The position numbers were made by a program, and so were the translations under genes. A model generated the notes under the pieces. The model was not told the DNA's origin and searched no databases. It saw only the letters and a list, made by a program, of their open reading frames with translations. A stretch of 33,403 nt of DNA from Endozoicomonas acroporae (lineage in GTDB: Bacteria > Pseudomonadota > Gammaproteobacteria > Pseudomonadales > Endozoicomonadaceae), in NCBI RefSeq assembly GCF_002864045.1, contig NZ_PJPV01000043.1, forward strand, positions 1-33,403. The letters are read 5' to 3'. Of this stretch, positions 25,971 through 33,403 are shown one piece after another. Positions within the stretch are counted from its first letter, which is position 1. Each line of letters starts with the position of its first letter.

Positions 25971-26006
25971 AAGGCCCTCTCCCACAGGAGATGGTCTTTC
26001 TTTTTA
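25971..26006 (+). terminator. Terminator behind accBC
   Basis: An imperfect 12-bp stem, AAGGCCCTCTCC against GGAGATGGTCTT (9 Watson-Crick pairs plus wobble or mismatch), with a CACA loop, followed by TCTTTTTATT. It lies just beyond the accC stop. Confidence 0.65.
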
Positions 26007-26134
26007 TTGGGCGATCAACCAGCAAATGTTTATGAAATACCGGTGCTCAGCTACAATAAGTCGCTTATGTTCCATGAATTTCTTTCCTGAAGAACAGGTC
26101 GGAATTCTTATTGCTTTTCATTCTGGGTAACACA

Positions 26135-27022
26135 ATGTCTTGGATTCAAGTCAGACTGGACACAACTTCTGACCATGCTGAAATTCTGGAAGACCTGCTT
26201 CTGGAAGCCGGTGCCTGTGCGGTCACCCTGCAGGATGCAAAAGATCAACCGGTCTATGAACCAGAGCTGGGTACCACACCGCTGTGGAATAACACCGTTG
26301 TTGTTGGCTTATTTGATGCCCAGACCCGCACCGATGATGTTATACCCTTTCTCAAAGAACGTGCCGGACTGGACCCTTTTCCTAATCACAAGGTCGAACT
26401 GGTGGAAGATAAAGACTGGGAAAGAGAGTGGATGACCCACTTCCACCCCATGCAGTTTGGTGACCGCCTGTGGGTGTGCCCCAGCTGGAAAGACGTTCCT
26501 GTTCCTGATGCTGTTAACCTGATGCTGGACCCGGGCCTGGCCTTCGGCACCGGGACGCACCCCACCACGGCGCTCTGCCTGCGTTGGCTGGATCAGCAGA
26601 ATAGCCTGACTGGCAAAACAGTTATCGACTATGGTTGTGGTTCTGGCATCCTTGCTATTGCAGCACTTCTTCTGGGTGCACAATCCGCGGTCGGTGTTGA
26701 CCTGGATCCGCAGGCACTGGAAGCCACTATCGAGAATGCTAAACGGAATAACATTCCGGTGGATAAACTGGAAGTTTTTCTGCCCGATGATGAACCAGCA
26801 GATCAGGCTGATATAGTACTGGCCAACATTCTTGCTGGCCCTTTGACTCAACTGGCTCCCAAACTGGCCAGTCTGACCAGGGAAGGCGGTTCCATTGCTC
26901 TGTCCGGTATTTTGGCTGAGCAGGCAGATGAAATAATTCAAACCTATGAACAGTGGTTTGCCATGGATACAGCAGTCACCTTTGATGGCTGGGCCATGCT
27001 TTCTGGTAAGCGACGTTCATAA
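26135..27022 (+). CDS. prmA: Ribosomal protein L11 methyltransferase
   Basis: A 295-residue SAM-dependent methyltransferase that trimethylates ribosomal protein L11 (E. coli 293). The N-terminal substrate-binding domain begins MSWIQVRLDTTSDHAE. The catalytic domain has LDPGLAFGTGTHPTT, the SAM motif I IDYGCGSGILAIAALLLG, the acidic loop VGVDLDPQA and LANILAGPL. The ATG at 26135 fits the family N-terminus; the frame is open upstream to a TTG at 26111. In many gammaproteobacteria prmA follows accC, as here. Confidence 0.96.
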   Translation: MSWIQVRLDTTSDHAEILEDLLLEAGACAVTLQDAKDQPVYEPELGTTPLWNNTVVVGLFDAQTRTDDVIPFLKERAGLDPFPNHKVELVEDKDWEREWMTHFHPMQFGDRLWVCPSWKDVPVPDAVNLMLDPGLAFGTGTHPTTALCLRWLDQQNSLTGKTVIDYGCGSGILAIAALLLGAQSAVGVDLDPQALEATIENAKRNNIPVDKLEVFLPDDEPADQADIVLANILAGPLTQLAPKLASLTREGGSIALSGILAEQADEIIQTYEQWFAMDTAVTFDGWAMLSGKRRS

Positions 27023-27174
27023 GCTGGCATTGATGTGATGCAGGTATGACAGAACTTTTTACTCCCCGGGTTTCAATAGAAACTAAAATACCTGCATTAT
27101 CAATTAGACTGGATTCAGTACGGGGGCTCTGGTCTAATAAAAAATGCTGCTTTAAGATCAGGTAAACAGTCAAC

Positions 27175-28110
27175 ATGACGCCGTCAAGTGTCACTTGCCC
27201 CCACTGCCAGACCATATTCCGCATTACCCATGCCCAGCTTAAGGCTGCCAGGGGGTCGGTGCGTTGCGGTTCATGCCTTCAGGTTTTTAATGCCATAGAC
27301 CAGCTACCGCGCCTGCAAGAACAAGAAAAGGAGGCACTAAACACCCCCACTGACCACCGGGAAGAACCCCAGACACCCACTCAAACCAAAAAAAAGCTGC
27401 AGGAAACACTGGTCGTCCAACAGCAAAAACCGGTTAAAAAACCGGATTCAACACAACCGGAAACGTCCAGAAGCAAAGACCTTGACCCTTCCATAAAGGC
27501 AAAGGTTGCCACTGCGCCCATCCAATATGATGGCTACCACCAGCAAAGCATCGAAACCCTGATTCACGAACTGGACCAGCGGGAAACCGAAGAAACCATT
27601 AACGAACAACAGCTCCGCAGGAAAAGAACCTACTGGGGTGTTGCGGCCTGCAGCCTGCTGGTGTTGCTGACACTGCAATTTGCCTGGTTCAACCGCAATA
27701 CACTGTCACTGAACCCTGCCCTGCGACCGGCTTATGCCATGACCTGCAATCTGCTTTCCTGCACACTTCCCCCCATGGTTAACCTCAATGCCATTAAAAG
27801 CGTTGACCTTGTGGTACGCAGCCACCCTGATCAAAACAACGCCCTGCAGGTAGATGCTGTCATCATTAATGAAGCCAGGCACCCACAGCCGTTTCCAGAT
27901 TTGAAACTGACCTTTACCGATATCAACGGCCGACTGGTGGCTAACCGAACCTTTACCCCATCGGAATACCTCGGTGGTGAACTGGCCGGCTCAGACGAAA
28001 TGCCTAAAGCACAACCTATCCGCCTGGGGCTGGAAATTGTCGACCCGGGTGAACAGGCAGTGAACTATCAGCTGACTTTCAGTGAAAACAAAACGACAAA
28101 AGTCAACTAA
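27175..28110 (+). CDS. Zinc-ribbon and DUF3426 membrane protein
   Basis: A 311-residue protein. The N-terminal zinc ribbon has CPHC (C8, C11) and CGSC (C31, C34). A charged, disordered linker runs over about 45-150. One transmembrane helix lies at about 152-172 (YWGVAACSLLVLLTLQFAWF). A periplasmic DUF3426 domain follows, with VVRSHPDQNNALQVDAVIIN and the ending EPGEQAVNYQL-like region. Homologues often sit right after prmA. The role is unknown; a zinc- or redox-linked membrane sensor has been a common guess, but nothing here tests it. Its stop overlaps that of the convergent nsrR by 4 nt. Confidence 0.88.
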   Translation: MTPSSVTCPHCQTIFRITHAQLKAARGSVRCGSCLQVFNAIDQLPRLQEQEKEALNTPTDHREEPQTPTQTKKKLQETLVVQQQKPVKKPDSTQPETSRSKDLDPSIKAKVATAPIQYDGYHQQSIETLIHELDQRETEETINEQQLRRKRTYWGVAACSLLVLLTLQFAWFNRNTLSLNPALRPAYAMTCNLLSCTLPPMVNLNAIKSVDLVVRSHPDQNNALQVDAVIINEARHPQPFPDLKLTFTDINGRLVANRTFTPSEYLGGELAGSDEMPKAQPIRLGLEIVDPGEQAVNYQLTFSENKTTKVN

Positions 28111-28526
28111 ATTAACTCAATTAACTCTCTTCTATTTTCAATCAAATCCGCCAGAGTGTAACGGTTCAACACGCCCATAAATGCCGATACCGCGTCGGCA
28201 AATACCCCTTTCAACGCACACACGGGTGAAATCCTGCACATCGGCTGGTCGCACTCCACCACCTTCATGGTGGTTTCCATACACCCAACCAGTGCCCCCA
28301 GGTTAATCACTTCCGGTGGCTTGGCAAGGGTAAACCCACCTCCTTTACCACGAATCGTGGTGAGGTACCCCTCATGCCCAAGTTTCTGAACAATCTTCAT
28401 CACATGGTTGCGTGATATGGCATAGGTATCCGCCACTTCCTGAATAGAAAGCAACCGTCCTTCTGGTTGAACGGCTGCATATATCAGAATGCGTAATGCA
28501 TAGTCGGTGTGTTTTGTCAGTTTCAT
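28107..28526 (-). CDS. nsrR: Nitric-oxide-sensing repressor NsrR (Rrf2 family)
   Basis: A 139-residue [Fe-S] transcriptional repressor that loses DNA binding when NO attacks its cluster. The N-terminal winged helix begins MKLTKHTDYALRILIYAA and has NHVMKIVQKLGHEGYL and the wing GKGGGFTLA. The three cluster cysteines C92, C97 and C103 (VECDQPMCRISPVCAL) match E. coli C91, C96 and C102. It is divergent from hmp, its classical target, with a strong operator in between. Autoregulation is possible. Confidence 0.95.
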   Translation of the reverse strand: MKLTKHTDYALRILIYAAVQPEGRLLSIQEVADTYAISRNHVMKIVQKLGHEGYLTTIRGKGGGFTLAKPPEVINLGALVGCMETTMKVVECDQPMCRISPVCALKGVFADAVSAFMGVLNRYTLADLIENRRELIELI

Positions 28527-28559
28527 TCAAAGATAGACATGGTAAAAAGAAGCAAATAG

Positions 28560-28593
28560 AATGCATCTTAATTAGATGCATTTCAAATGCATC
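28560..28593. promoter_or_regulatory. NsrR operator in the nsrR-hmp intergenic region
   Basis: A perfect 19-bp inverted repeat GATGCATTT-C-AAATGCATC spans 28575-28593, matching the known NsrR consensus of AAGATGCATTT halves around one base. A further half site AATGCATCTT lies at 28560-28569, so a second dimer might bind there. The full site ends 28 nt before the hmp ATG. Confidence 0.9.
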
Positions 28594-28621
28594 ATTAACT
28601 GGAACACCACAGAGGTGCCTT

Positions 28622-29824
28622 ATGAGCCTGAGTGAACAAACGATTCGAATCGTCAAAGCCACTGCCCCGGTTCTGTCAGAGCATGGTGAAACCATTACCC
28701 GGCACTTCTACCAGCAGATGTTCCGCCAGAATCCAGAGCTGCTGGATACCTTCAACACTATTAACCAGAAAACCGGTCGCCAGCAGGCAGCCCTGGCCAA
28801 TGCCATCTATGCCTATGCCGCCAATATCGATAACCTTGGAACTTTGACCAGCACGGTACAACGCATCGCGCATAAACATGCCAGCTTAAACATCTTGCCG
28901 GAACAGTATCCTATTGTGGGTAAGCACCTTCTGGAAGCAGTTGCCCATGTCCTGGGTGAGGCTGCAACCGATGAGATACTTAATGCCTGGAAAGAAGCCT
29001 ATGGTTTCCTGGCGGATCTATTCATCGAAGTGGAGGAAGGGATTTACCGGGAGAATGAACATTTAGCCGGTGGCTGGCGTGGCATAAGGGAGTTCAGGGT
29101 GGAACACAAGGTTAAAGAAAGCGACCTGATCACTTCCTTTTATTTTGAACCAGTGGATGGTTTAGCGGTAGCAGACTACCAGCCAGGGCAGTACATCGGT
29201 ATCTATCTGCATCCGGAACAATCAGAACATCGCTGTATTCGTCAGTACAGCCTCTCCGATGCGCCCAATGGCAGAACCTATCGCATTTCGGTAAAGCGTG
29301 AGGGTGAAGGAAAGACCCAGGGTATGATCTCTCACTACCTCCACGACAATGTACAAGTCGGCGATATTGTCCAACTGTGTCCACCCTGTGGCAACTTCCA
29401 CCTGAATCACCGTTCAGATGCACCCGTGGTGTTGCTCAGCGCTGGTGTTGGTCAAACTCCGATGTTGAGCATGCTGAACAGCCTGGCCCGAAAAAAAACG
29501 CTCCAGCCAATTCTTTTTGTTCACAGCGCCATTAACAGCAAGGTTCATGCTTTTGGTCAGCATGTCGAAAATATTGCCGAGAAAAATGACAACATTGAAC
29601 AGATTCTGTTTTACGATGAGCCAACCGATGATTGCTCTGCTCAGCATTATTCAGGCAGAACGGACCTGGAACTGATCCGCGCTAAGATTGACCTTGCTGG
29701 AGCACACTACTACTTCTGCGGCCCACTAGGGTATATGGCAATGGTGAAAAGAGTGCTGCAGGGCTGGGGAATATCTGAAGACCGACTTCACTATGAAGTC
29801 TTTAGCCCCCATCAAGATCTCTGA
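28622..29824 (+). CDS. hmp: Flavohemoglobin, nitric oxide dioxygenase
   Basis: A 400-residue enzyme that detoxifies NO to nitrate using O2 and NAD(P)H. The globin domain (about 1-140) has Tyr30 (B10), Gln54 (E7) and the proximal His86 in RIAHKHASL, each one position off E. coli Hmp (Tyr29, Gln53, His85). The FAD domain has QYIGIYLHP and RQYSLSDAPN. The NAD domain has LLSAGVGQTPMLSML and YYFCGPLGYMAMV. The ATG at 28622 follows AGAGGTG; the frame is open upstream but runs through the operator. It is controlled by the divergent NsrR. Confidence 0.97.
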   Translation: MSLSEQTIRIVKATAPVLSEHGETITRHFYQQMFRQNPELLDTFNTINQKTGRQQAALANAIYAYAANIDNLGTLTSTVQRIAHKHASLNILPEQYPIVGKHLLEAVAHVLGEAATDEILNAWKEAYGFLADLFIEVEEGIYRENEHLAGGWRGIREFRVEHKVKESDLITSFYFEPVDGLAVADYQPGQYIGIYLHPEQSEHRCIRQYSLSDAPNGRTYRISVKREGEGKTQGMISHYLHDNVQVGDIVQLCPPCGNFHLNHRSDAPVVLLSAGVGQTPMLSMLNSLARKKTLQPILFVHSAINSKVHAFGQHVENIAEKNDNIEQILFYDEPTDDCSAQHYSGRTDLELIRAKIDLAGAHYYFCGPLGYMAMVKRVLQGWGISEDRLHYEVFSPHQDL

Positions 29825-29948
29825 TTCTTTTTGCTCAAATCAGGGAAAGCCTATATATGTTGAACTACAGAGTTACTGATAATTGCTCCTGCATTACCGG
29901 CATTTCCGCCGTCTCTGGCGTTCGTACAAAACCTGCAGATAAACAATA

Positions 29949-30564
29949 TCACTGATATTGCCTTACGATCTTCCGGGCACTGTGTGGATAAGCCTTCACC
30001 AGCTTCTGATAACTGTTATCCAGTGCTGCCTGCAGCCCATCACTCAACCAGCCCTGGTAGTGAAAACTGAATAACGCGCTGTTTTCCAGGACACGAGGCT
30101 CCCATGGCCCAAGCTTGCTGGCACGCAGTAATGCCGCTGTAAACGACCGGTCGATCAGAGAGTACTGCGAGCGGGCCCGGGCATAATCACTCCAGCTGTA
30201 TGGCCAGGCGGGCCTTAAAACGATGGCTTTATGCCAGGCATCCAACTCCGCATTATTCTCTATATCAATACCGGATAGCCTGCCCCGCTCAAGCACCCGT
30301 GCCTTCAAAACATACAGGGCAGGATTATCTGTCATTTGTCGTATAGCACCATCAACACCCTATGCCAATGTTCAGTTCAGCAGGCTTCACCACAAAACTC
30401 TTGCTGGCTGCTGTCTTCTGTTGCCAATGATCCAGAAACAGCTCGGTTTGGTAACGACCGACTTCTGAACGCAACAGGGTAAAGGCCTGAAAAATCACCA
30501 GACATAGCACCAGAACAACCGGCAACATCAGCAAACCGCGATGCCAGGATAGAGAACGTTTCAT
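29949..30564 (-). pseudogene. VpsP-like polysaccharide biosynthesis gene, probably frameshifted
   Basis: Two adjacent frames look like halves of one gene. The 5' half (30564-30352) encodes a membrane-anchored start MKRSLSWHRGLLMLPVVLV and reads on to AELNIGIGC and a stop. The 3' half (30335-29949) encodes DNPALYVLKARVLERGRL and WPYSWSDYARARSQYSLIDR, with the repeated-helix style of Vibrio VpsP. Removing one base from the GGG run at 30358-30360 joins them as NIGIGVDGAIRQMTDNPA, roughly 200 residues in all. The 5' half overlaps cpsB by 4 nt. It may be a real frameshift mutation, programmed slippage (less likely) or a sequencing error. The VpsP assignment is moderate. Confidence 0.6.
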
Positions 30565-31295
30565 AAGGCATCACCAAAAAGGCACTGCGTTAACTTATCC
30601 GGATTTACCGTTGTCAGCAATGCACACTGATCGCTGCCAACCCATTGGTTGAGAGTCTCTGCCGCCAGCGCCATGGCCGACGGCCGACGAACCGGATGGT
30701 GGGCATCCGAAGCCACAAACTGAACCAGCTCCTGGTCCACAAACCAGCGGGCAGTAGTCTCTGCCCTTTCGCCAAACCGACCGGCAACCGAACCCGCTGT
30801 CAGCTGCAGCAACGCCCCCCGCTCCACTAACGGCAGTACACGTTCAGGGTAAGACATCAGCTCTTTATTTCGCTCAGGGTGGGCAATCACTACCCTTATC
30901 TCTCTTTTATAAAGCCAGTCCAGCATCTGCTCCATCCCCACGGGAATTCGTTGATGGGGCATTTCCAGTAACAGACACTGGAAACCATCCCATTGACCAA
31001 TCATCGGGATTTCATTCCTGCGTAACTGAAACATCATTTCATCGCTGAAACGCACCTCTGCTGCCATCGCCAGCTGAATCGAAAAACCCGCTGCCCTGGC
31101 TTGCTTTTTAAACCCTTCGAACATCGGACCAATGGAACCCAAATCATTATCAAACCGGCCAGGGTGCATATGGGGTGTGCACACCAGCTTCCGGATGCCA
31201 TCCGCCTGGGCCAGTGCCAGCATGGCCAGTGCCTGCTCCAGACTGTCAGCCCCATCATCAATACCGGGAATTATATGGTTGTGGATATCAATCAT
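30561..31295 (-). CDS. CpsB/CapC-family protein-tyrosine phosphatase (PHP fold)
   Basis: A 244-residue metal-dependent phosphatase of the PHP superfamily that dephosphorylates the bacterial tyrosine kinase controlling capsule or exopolysaccharide polymerisation. The motif order is MIDIHNHIIPGIDDGA (metal ligands His5, His7), VCTPHMHPG, VIAHPERN and ASDAHHP. The length fits YwqE/CpsB (about 250). No clear ribosome-binding site precedes the ATG. It lies next to other exopolysaccharide genes on the same strand; the cognate kinase gene is not in the window. Confidence 0.92.
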   Translation of the reverse strand: MIDIHNHIIPGIDDGADSLEQALAMLALAQADGIRKLVCTPHMHPGRFDNDLGSIGPMFEGFKKQARAAGFSIQLAMAAEVRFSDEMMFQLRRNEIPMIGQWDGFQCLLLEMPHQRIPVGMEQMLDWLYKREIRVVIAHPERNKELMSYPERVLPLVERGALLQLTAGSVAGRFGERAETTARWFVDQELVQFVASDAHHPVRRPSAMALAAETLNQWVGSDQCALLTTVNPDKLTQCLFGDAL

Positions 31296-31330
31296 TTAAT
31301 TAGATCAATCATTAAGTAACAGGCAGACCG

Positions 31331-31591
31331 TCAGCGCCTAAACATCAATCGACGAATCAGCAAGGCCAGCAAGCACGCTGGAACAAGCAACATAGCTCCG
31401 GTCAGAAAAAACGCAACAGGCACAGGAGCATGAAAATAGGTAAACACAAAGGCAATACTGCTGACAGCATCCACAATACTCAGGCTCAATGGCACATTAT
31501 CTGGCCCGGAAAGGGTATTAATCAGCAGAACTTCAGCGGCCAGAATCACCATAATCAGGGGAATGTCCCACCCTGGCACCCACTTTTTCAA
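31331..31591 (-). CDS. Small hydrophobic membrane protein in the exopolysaccharide locus
   Basis: An 86-residue protein with about three hydrophobic segments, at 10-27, 37-53 and 58-82, and a basic end (RRLMFRR). I do not recognise a family. It starts at a TTG with GAGGATG about 10 nt upstream; in-frame GTG or ATG codons slightly downstream are alternatives. Being between the ligase remnant and cpsB on the same strand, it is probably part of the polysaccharide operon. Confidence 0.5.
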   Translation of the reverse strand: MKKWVPGWDIPLIMVILAAEVLLINTLSGPDNVPLSLSIVDAVSSIAFVFTYFHAPVPVAFFLTGAMLLVPACLLALLIRRLMFRR

Positions 31592-31776
31592 GAGTCTACA
31601 TCCTCAAATAACAGAATATTGGCAATCCACAGGAGCCTCCCCGAGGTCAGAAGATAACCCGTCGTTAAACCGTCAACAAATACCAGCCGTTCTCATTAAA
31701 GAGGCTCAATCTATCGTCAACAGCTACAAATATAAAGAGAAGGATTCAGTTGTGCAGTACCTTCATGGAGGAAGTA

Positions 31777-32346
31777 ATGTTGTTTTCCGCCCGATTTTCA
31801 GGCCTGATCTTTTGTGCCATTCTGGCACTGGTATTCATACCAAGCGCACTGGTAACCGCAGAACCCCCGCCTTATCAACATCAATGCCAGACCGGTGACC
31901 GTTATCTCTTTGGTCTGCAGGAAAGGGTTGACCAGATCGATGAATTCTCCACCCGAATCAATGCGTTGATTGACTCCGGCTCCACCCTTTCCTCCATGGA
32001 TGCCAGAGACATCAAAATCAGGAAGCACACCAACGGCTCACTATGGGTACACTTTAAGGTTCCTACCACCAGCGACAAACGCAAACTGGTAAAAATGACC
32101 AAGCCTCTGAAGCGCTTCGCCCGGGTGCAGACCCACCATGGAACCCCACAAAAACGTCCGGTAATTGAAGCAACCATACGTCTTGGTCCGGTCGAAACCC
32201 GCACCGACTTCAGCCTGACCTCTCGCTCCCGGTTTAGACACCAGATCCTGCTGGGTACCAATACCCTGAAGAACCTGGCGATCATTGATATATCAAGAGA
32301 GTTTCTTCTGCAAAACAACTGCCTGCAAGTCAGCCGTTACCCTTGA
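31777..32346 (+). CDS. Exported retropepsin-like protein (putative zinc-protease family PF05618)
   Basis: A 189-residue protein. Residues 1-28 form a signal peptide (FSGLIFCAILALVFIPSALV, then AEPPP). The core RINALIDSGSTLSSMDARDI resembles the [DTG]-[AT]xxSSLxA active-site region of the retropepsin-like, ATP-dependent-zinc-protease-named family, with DSG instead of DTG; both are used by aspartic proteases. VEATIRLGPVETRTDFSL and RHQILLGTNTLKNLAIID are the other conserved strands. The ATG at 31777 has GGAGG 6 nt upstream. It lies on the strand opposite to the polysaccharide genes. Activity is not proven for most members. Confidence 0.75.
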   Translation: MLFSARFSGLIFCAILALVFIPSALVTAEPPPYQHQCQTGDRYLFGLQERVDQIDEFSTRINALIDSGSTLSSMDARDIKIRKHTNGSLWVHFKVPTTSDKRKLVKMTKPLKRFARVQTHHGTPQKRPVIEATIRLGPVETRTDFSLTSRSRFRHQILLGTNTLKNLAIIDISREFLLQNNCLQVSRYP

Positions 32347-32929
32347 CGGTAGATGACCTGTGCCTATTAGAAGGCATGTGTATGGCCAGAACAGCCAGCG
32401 CCATCAAGGCAACAAAATACACCACATTCGCTGGGATCTGCAGATAAAAGTCTACGGATGAGTGAATCATAATCGCCAGCATCCCCATAAACGCAGAAAA
32501 CCCCATACCAATCACCAACCGGTTCCTTCGCAACCTCATGGCTTGAACCGATAGCCAGAAAGCCAGCACTACCAGCACCAGGAAAACCGGTACGCCAAAC
32601 TCCAGTGGGAACTGCAGAAAATCGTTATGGGCCAGATCGTAAAACCCTTTCCAACTGCCATCGTGATAAAAAGGCAGCGTCGTATAGAAACTGCCTGCCC
32701 CTGAACCGGTCAACGAATAATCACCAATAGCGGTTAGCGTCACTTCAGACACATTGGGTCGGGTCTCTCGCTCCATAGAGGTCTGCTCAATCCGCTCAAC
32801 CACCTTTTCCAGACCAAACCACTGGCTGACAATCGCAGTATCAATCACCAACAGGCTGACAAAAAGAACCACCATGCCACGGCTCAGTTTTTTACGGCAA
32901 AGTAAAAGACAGTTTTTTTCTTTGTGCAC
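32330..32929 (-). pseudogene. N-terminally truncated O-antigen ligase (Wzy_C/WaaL family)
   Basis: A 199-residue remnant containing only the C-terminal part of an O-antigen ligase/polymerase (full length is roughly 400-450). The diagnostic periplasmic loop is present: WFGLEKVVERIEQTS, then LTGSGAGSFYTTLPFY, then GFYDLAHNDFLQFPLEFG. Two or three transmembrane helices follow. The frame opens only at a GTG (32929), preceded shortly by a stop, and the upstream sugar transferase remnant ends 30 nt earlier. There is therefore no room for the missing helices: the 5' half was deleted. The 3' end overlaps the convergent retropepsin gene by 17 nt. Translation of the fragment is doubtful. Confidence 0.75.
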
Positions 32930-32959
32930 TGTGTGATCTTCATGATTTTAAAAAGTGGA

Positions 32960-33232
32960 TCAATAAGCATTGGGATTCACAAACCCCTTGAACATGGTGG
33001 CGAAGATAATACGAATATCCAGCCAGAGCGACCAGTTATTAATGTATTCAAGGTCGCACTCAACCCCACGCTGCATCTTCTCCAGCGTATCGGTTTCACC
33101 CCGGAAGCCCCGTACCTGGGCCAGACCGGTAATTCCCGGCTTCACCTTGTGGCGCATCATATAAGACTCCACCAGGTCCTTGTAATATTCATTATGCTCC
33201 AGAGCATGCGGCCGTGGACCAACAATAGACAT
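32960..33232 (-). pseudogene. 3' fragment of an undecaprenyl-phosphate sugar transferase
   Basis: Ninety codons encoding the C-terminus of a WcaJ/WbaP-type bacterial sugar transferase, which loads the first sugar phosphate onto undecaprenyl phosphate. Recognisable parts are MSIVGPRPHALEHNEYY, HKVKPGITGLAQVRGFRGET and the end WSLWLDIRIIFATMFKG. In intact genes MSIVGPRP is preceded by a long N-terminal membrane region and RGD. Here the frame is broken just before the Met by a palindromic element, with a stop three codons upstream. The 7 bases beyond the element (reverse complement AGGGGCG) fit the codons for the conserved R-G, consistent with an insertion splitting the gene. Confidence 0.75.
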
Positions 33233-33396
33233 AAGTAGTTAACCAAATGAAATCATATATTTCTGACTAAGTGGGCAGTCACTCTGCGGCGTTGCAACTC
33301 CGGTCACATAGCTACGGCTATGCTCCCTACGTTGCGCCTTGCATAGTAACTGCCCACTTAGCCAGAAATATACGATTCCATTTGGCCAACTACTTA
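33232..33396. mobile_element. 165-bp palindromic MITE-like insertion in the sugar transferase gene
   Basis: Terminal inverted repeats of 48 nt (33232-33279 and 33349-33396) match at 43 positions, and both ends read TAAGTAGTT outward-in. The 69-nt centre contains a smaller hairpin, CATAGC-TACG-GCTATG (33307-33322), and a GGCGTTGCAAC / GTTGCGCC pair. There is no open reading frame. It is too small to encode a transposase, so it would be mobilised in trans. The ends could include a duplicated TA, but the exact insertion point is uncertain. Confidence 0.7.
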
Positions 33397-33403
33397 CGCC
33401 CCT

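Noticed and set aside
29824..29850. Possible terminator after hmp (CTGATT ... AATCAG)
   Set aside because: The pairing is short, the T-run is inside the loop and nothing follows the second arm. It is not convincing.
31798..32318. Minus-strand open frames opposite the retropepsin-like gene
   Set aside because: The plus-strand gene has a signal peptide, a ribosome-binding site and family motifs. The minus-strand frames have none.

Overview
The window reads as a chromosome segment of a gammaproteobacterium, most like a marine host-associated member of the Oceanospirillales such as Endozoicomonas. The lineage is inferred from the mix of protein families (frdABCD close to the enterobacterial enzyme, aroQ-accB-accC-prmA, NsrR/Hmp) and from a type III secretion (T3SS) locus with a Ysc-type sctI-J-K-L order. 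No rRNA, tRNA or CRISPR was seen.

Layout. (1) 1-2240: a small membrane protein, an SDR oxidoreductase, and a divergent two-gene cassette of unknown function. (2) 2211-5545: the frdABCD fumarate reductase operon (minus strand) with a strong terminator behind frdD. (3) 5847-7043: an aromatic amino acid permease. (4) 7225-19871, all minus strand: part of a T3SS. In transcription order it has a large protein with an Inc-like bilobed hydrophobic domain, an EspA/Bsp22-like filament or tip protein (SctA), a TPR chaperone, the two translocators SctE and SctB, a terminator, a very large gatekeeper (SctW with fused TyeA and a long C-terminal extension), a SycN-like chaperone, then SctI, SctJ, SctK and SctL. 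The ATPase, export gate, secretin, needle and C-ring genes are not in the window. (5) 20064-28110: housekeeping genes, namely a CBS-domain protein, ppa, dsbD, aroQ-accB-accC, prmA and a zinc-ribbon/DUF3426 membrane protein. (6) 28107-29824: divergent nsrR and hmp with a near-ideal NsrR operator between them (nitric oxide defence). (7) 29949-33403: a decaying exopolysaccharide locus with a frameshifted VpsP-like gene, a CpsB/CapC phosphatase, a small membrane protein, an N-terminally truncated O-antigen ligase, and a sugar transferase cut by a 165-bp palindromic MITE-like element. A retropepsin-like protein sits on the opposite strand.

The most novel material is in the T3SS block. A short helical module (LxxxG[YF], often followed by [LM]AxP) recurs in the tip protein, in SctE and about four times in SctB. 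The gatekeeper carries about 470 extra residues of unknown role. The protein upstream of the translocon operon has a hydrophobic hairpin like those of chlamydial inclusion-membrane proteins. Together these suggest a translocon remodelled for life in contact with, or inside, a eukaryotic host cell. That is an inference from the sequence, not a demonstrated function.
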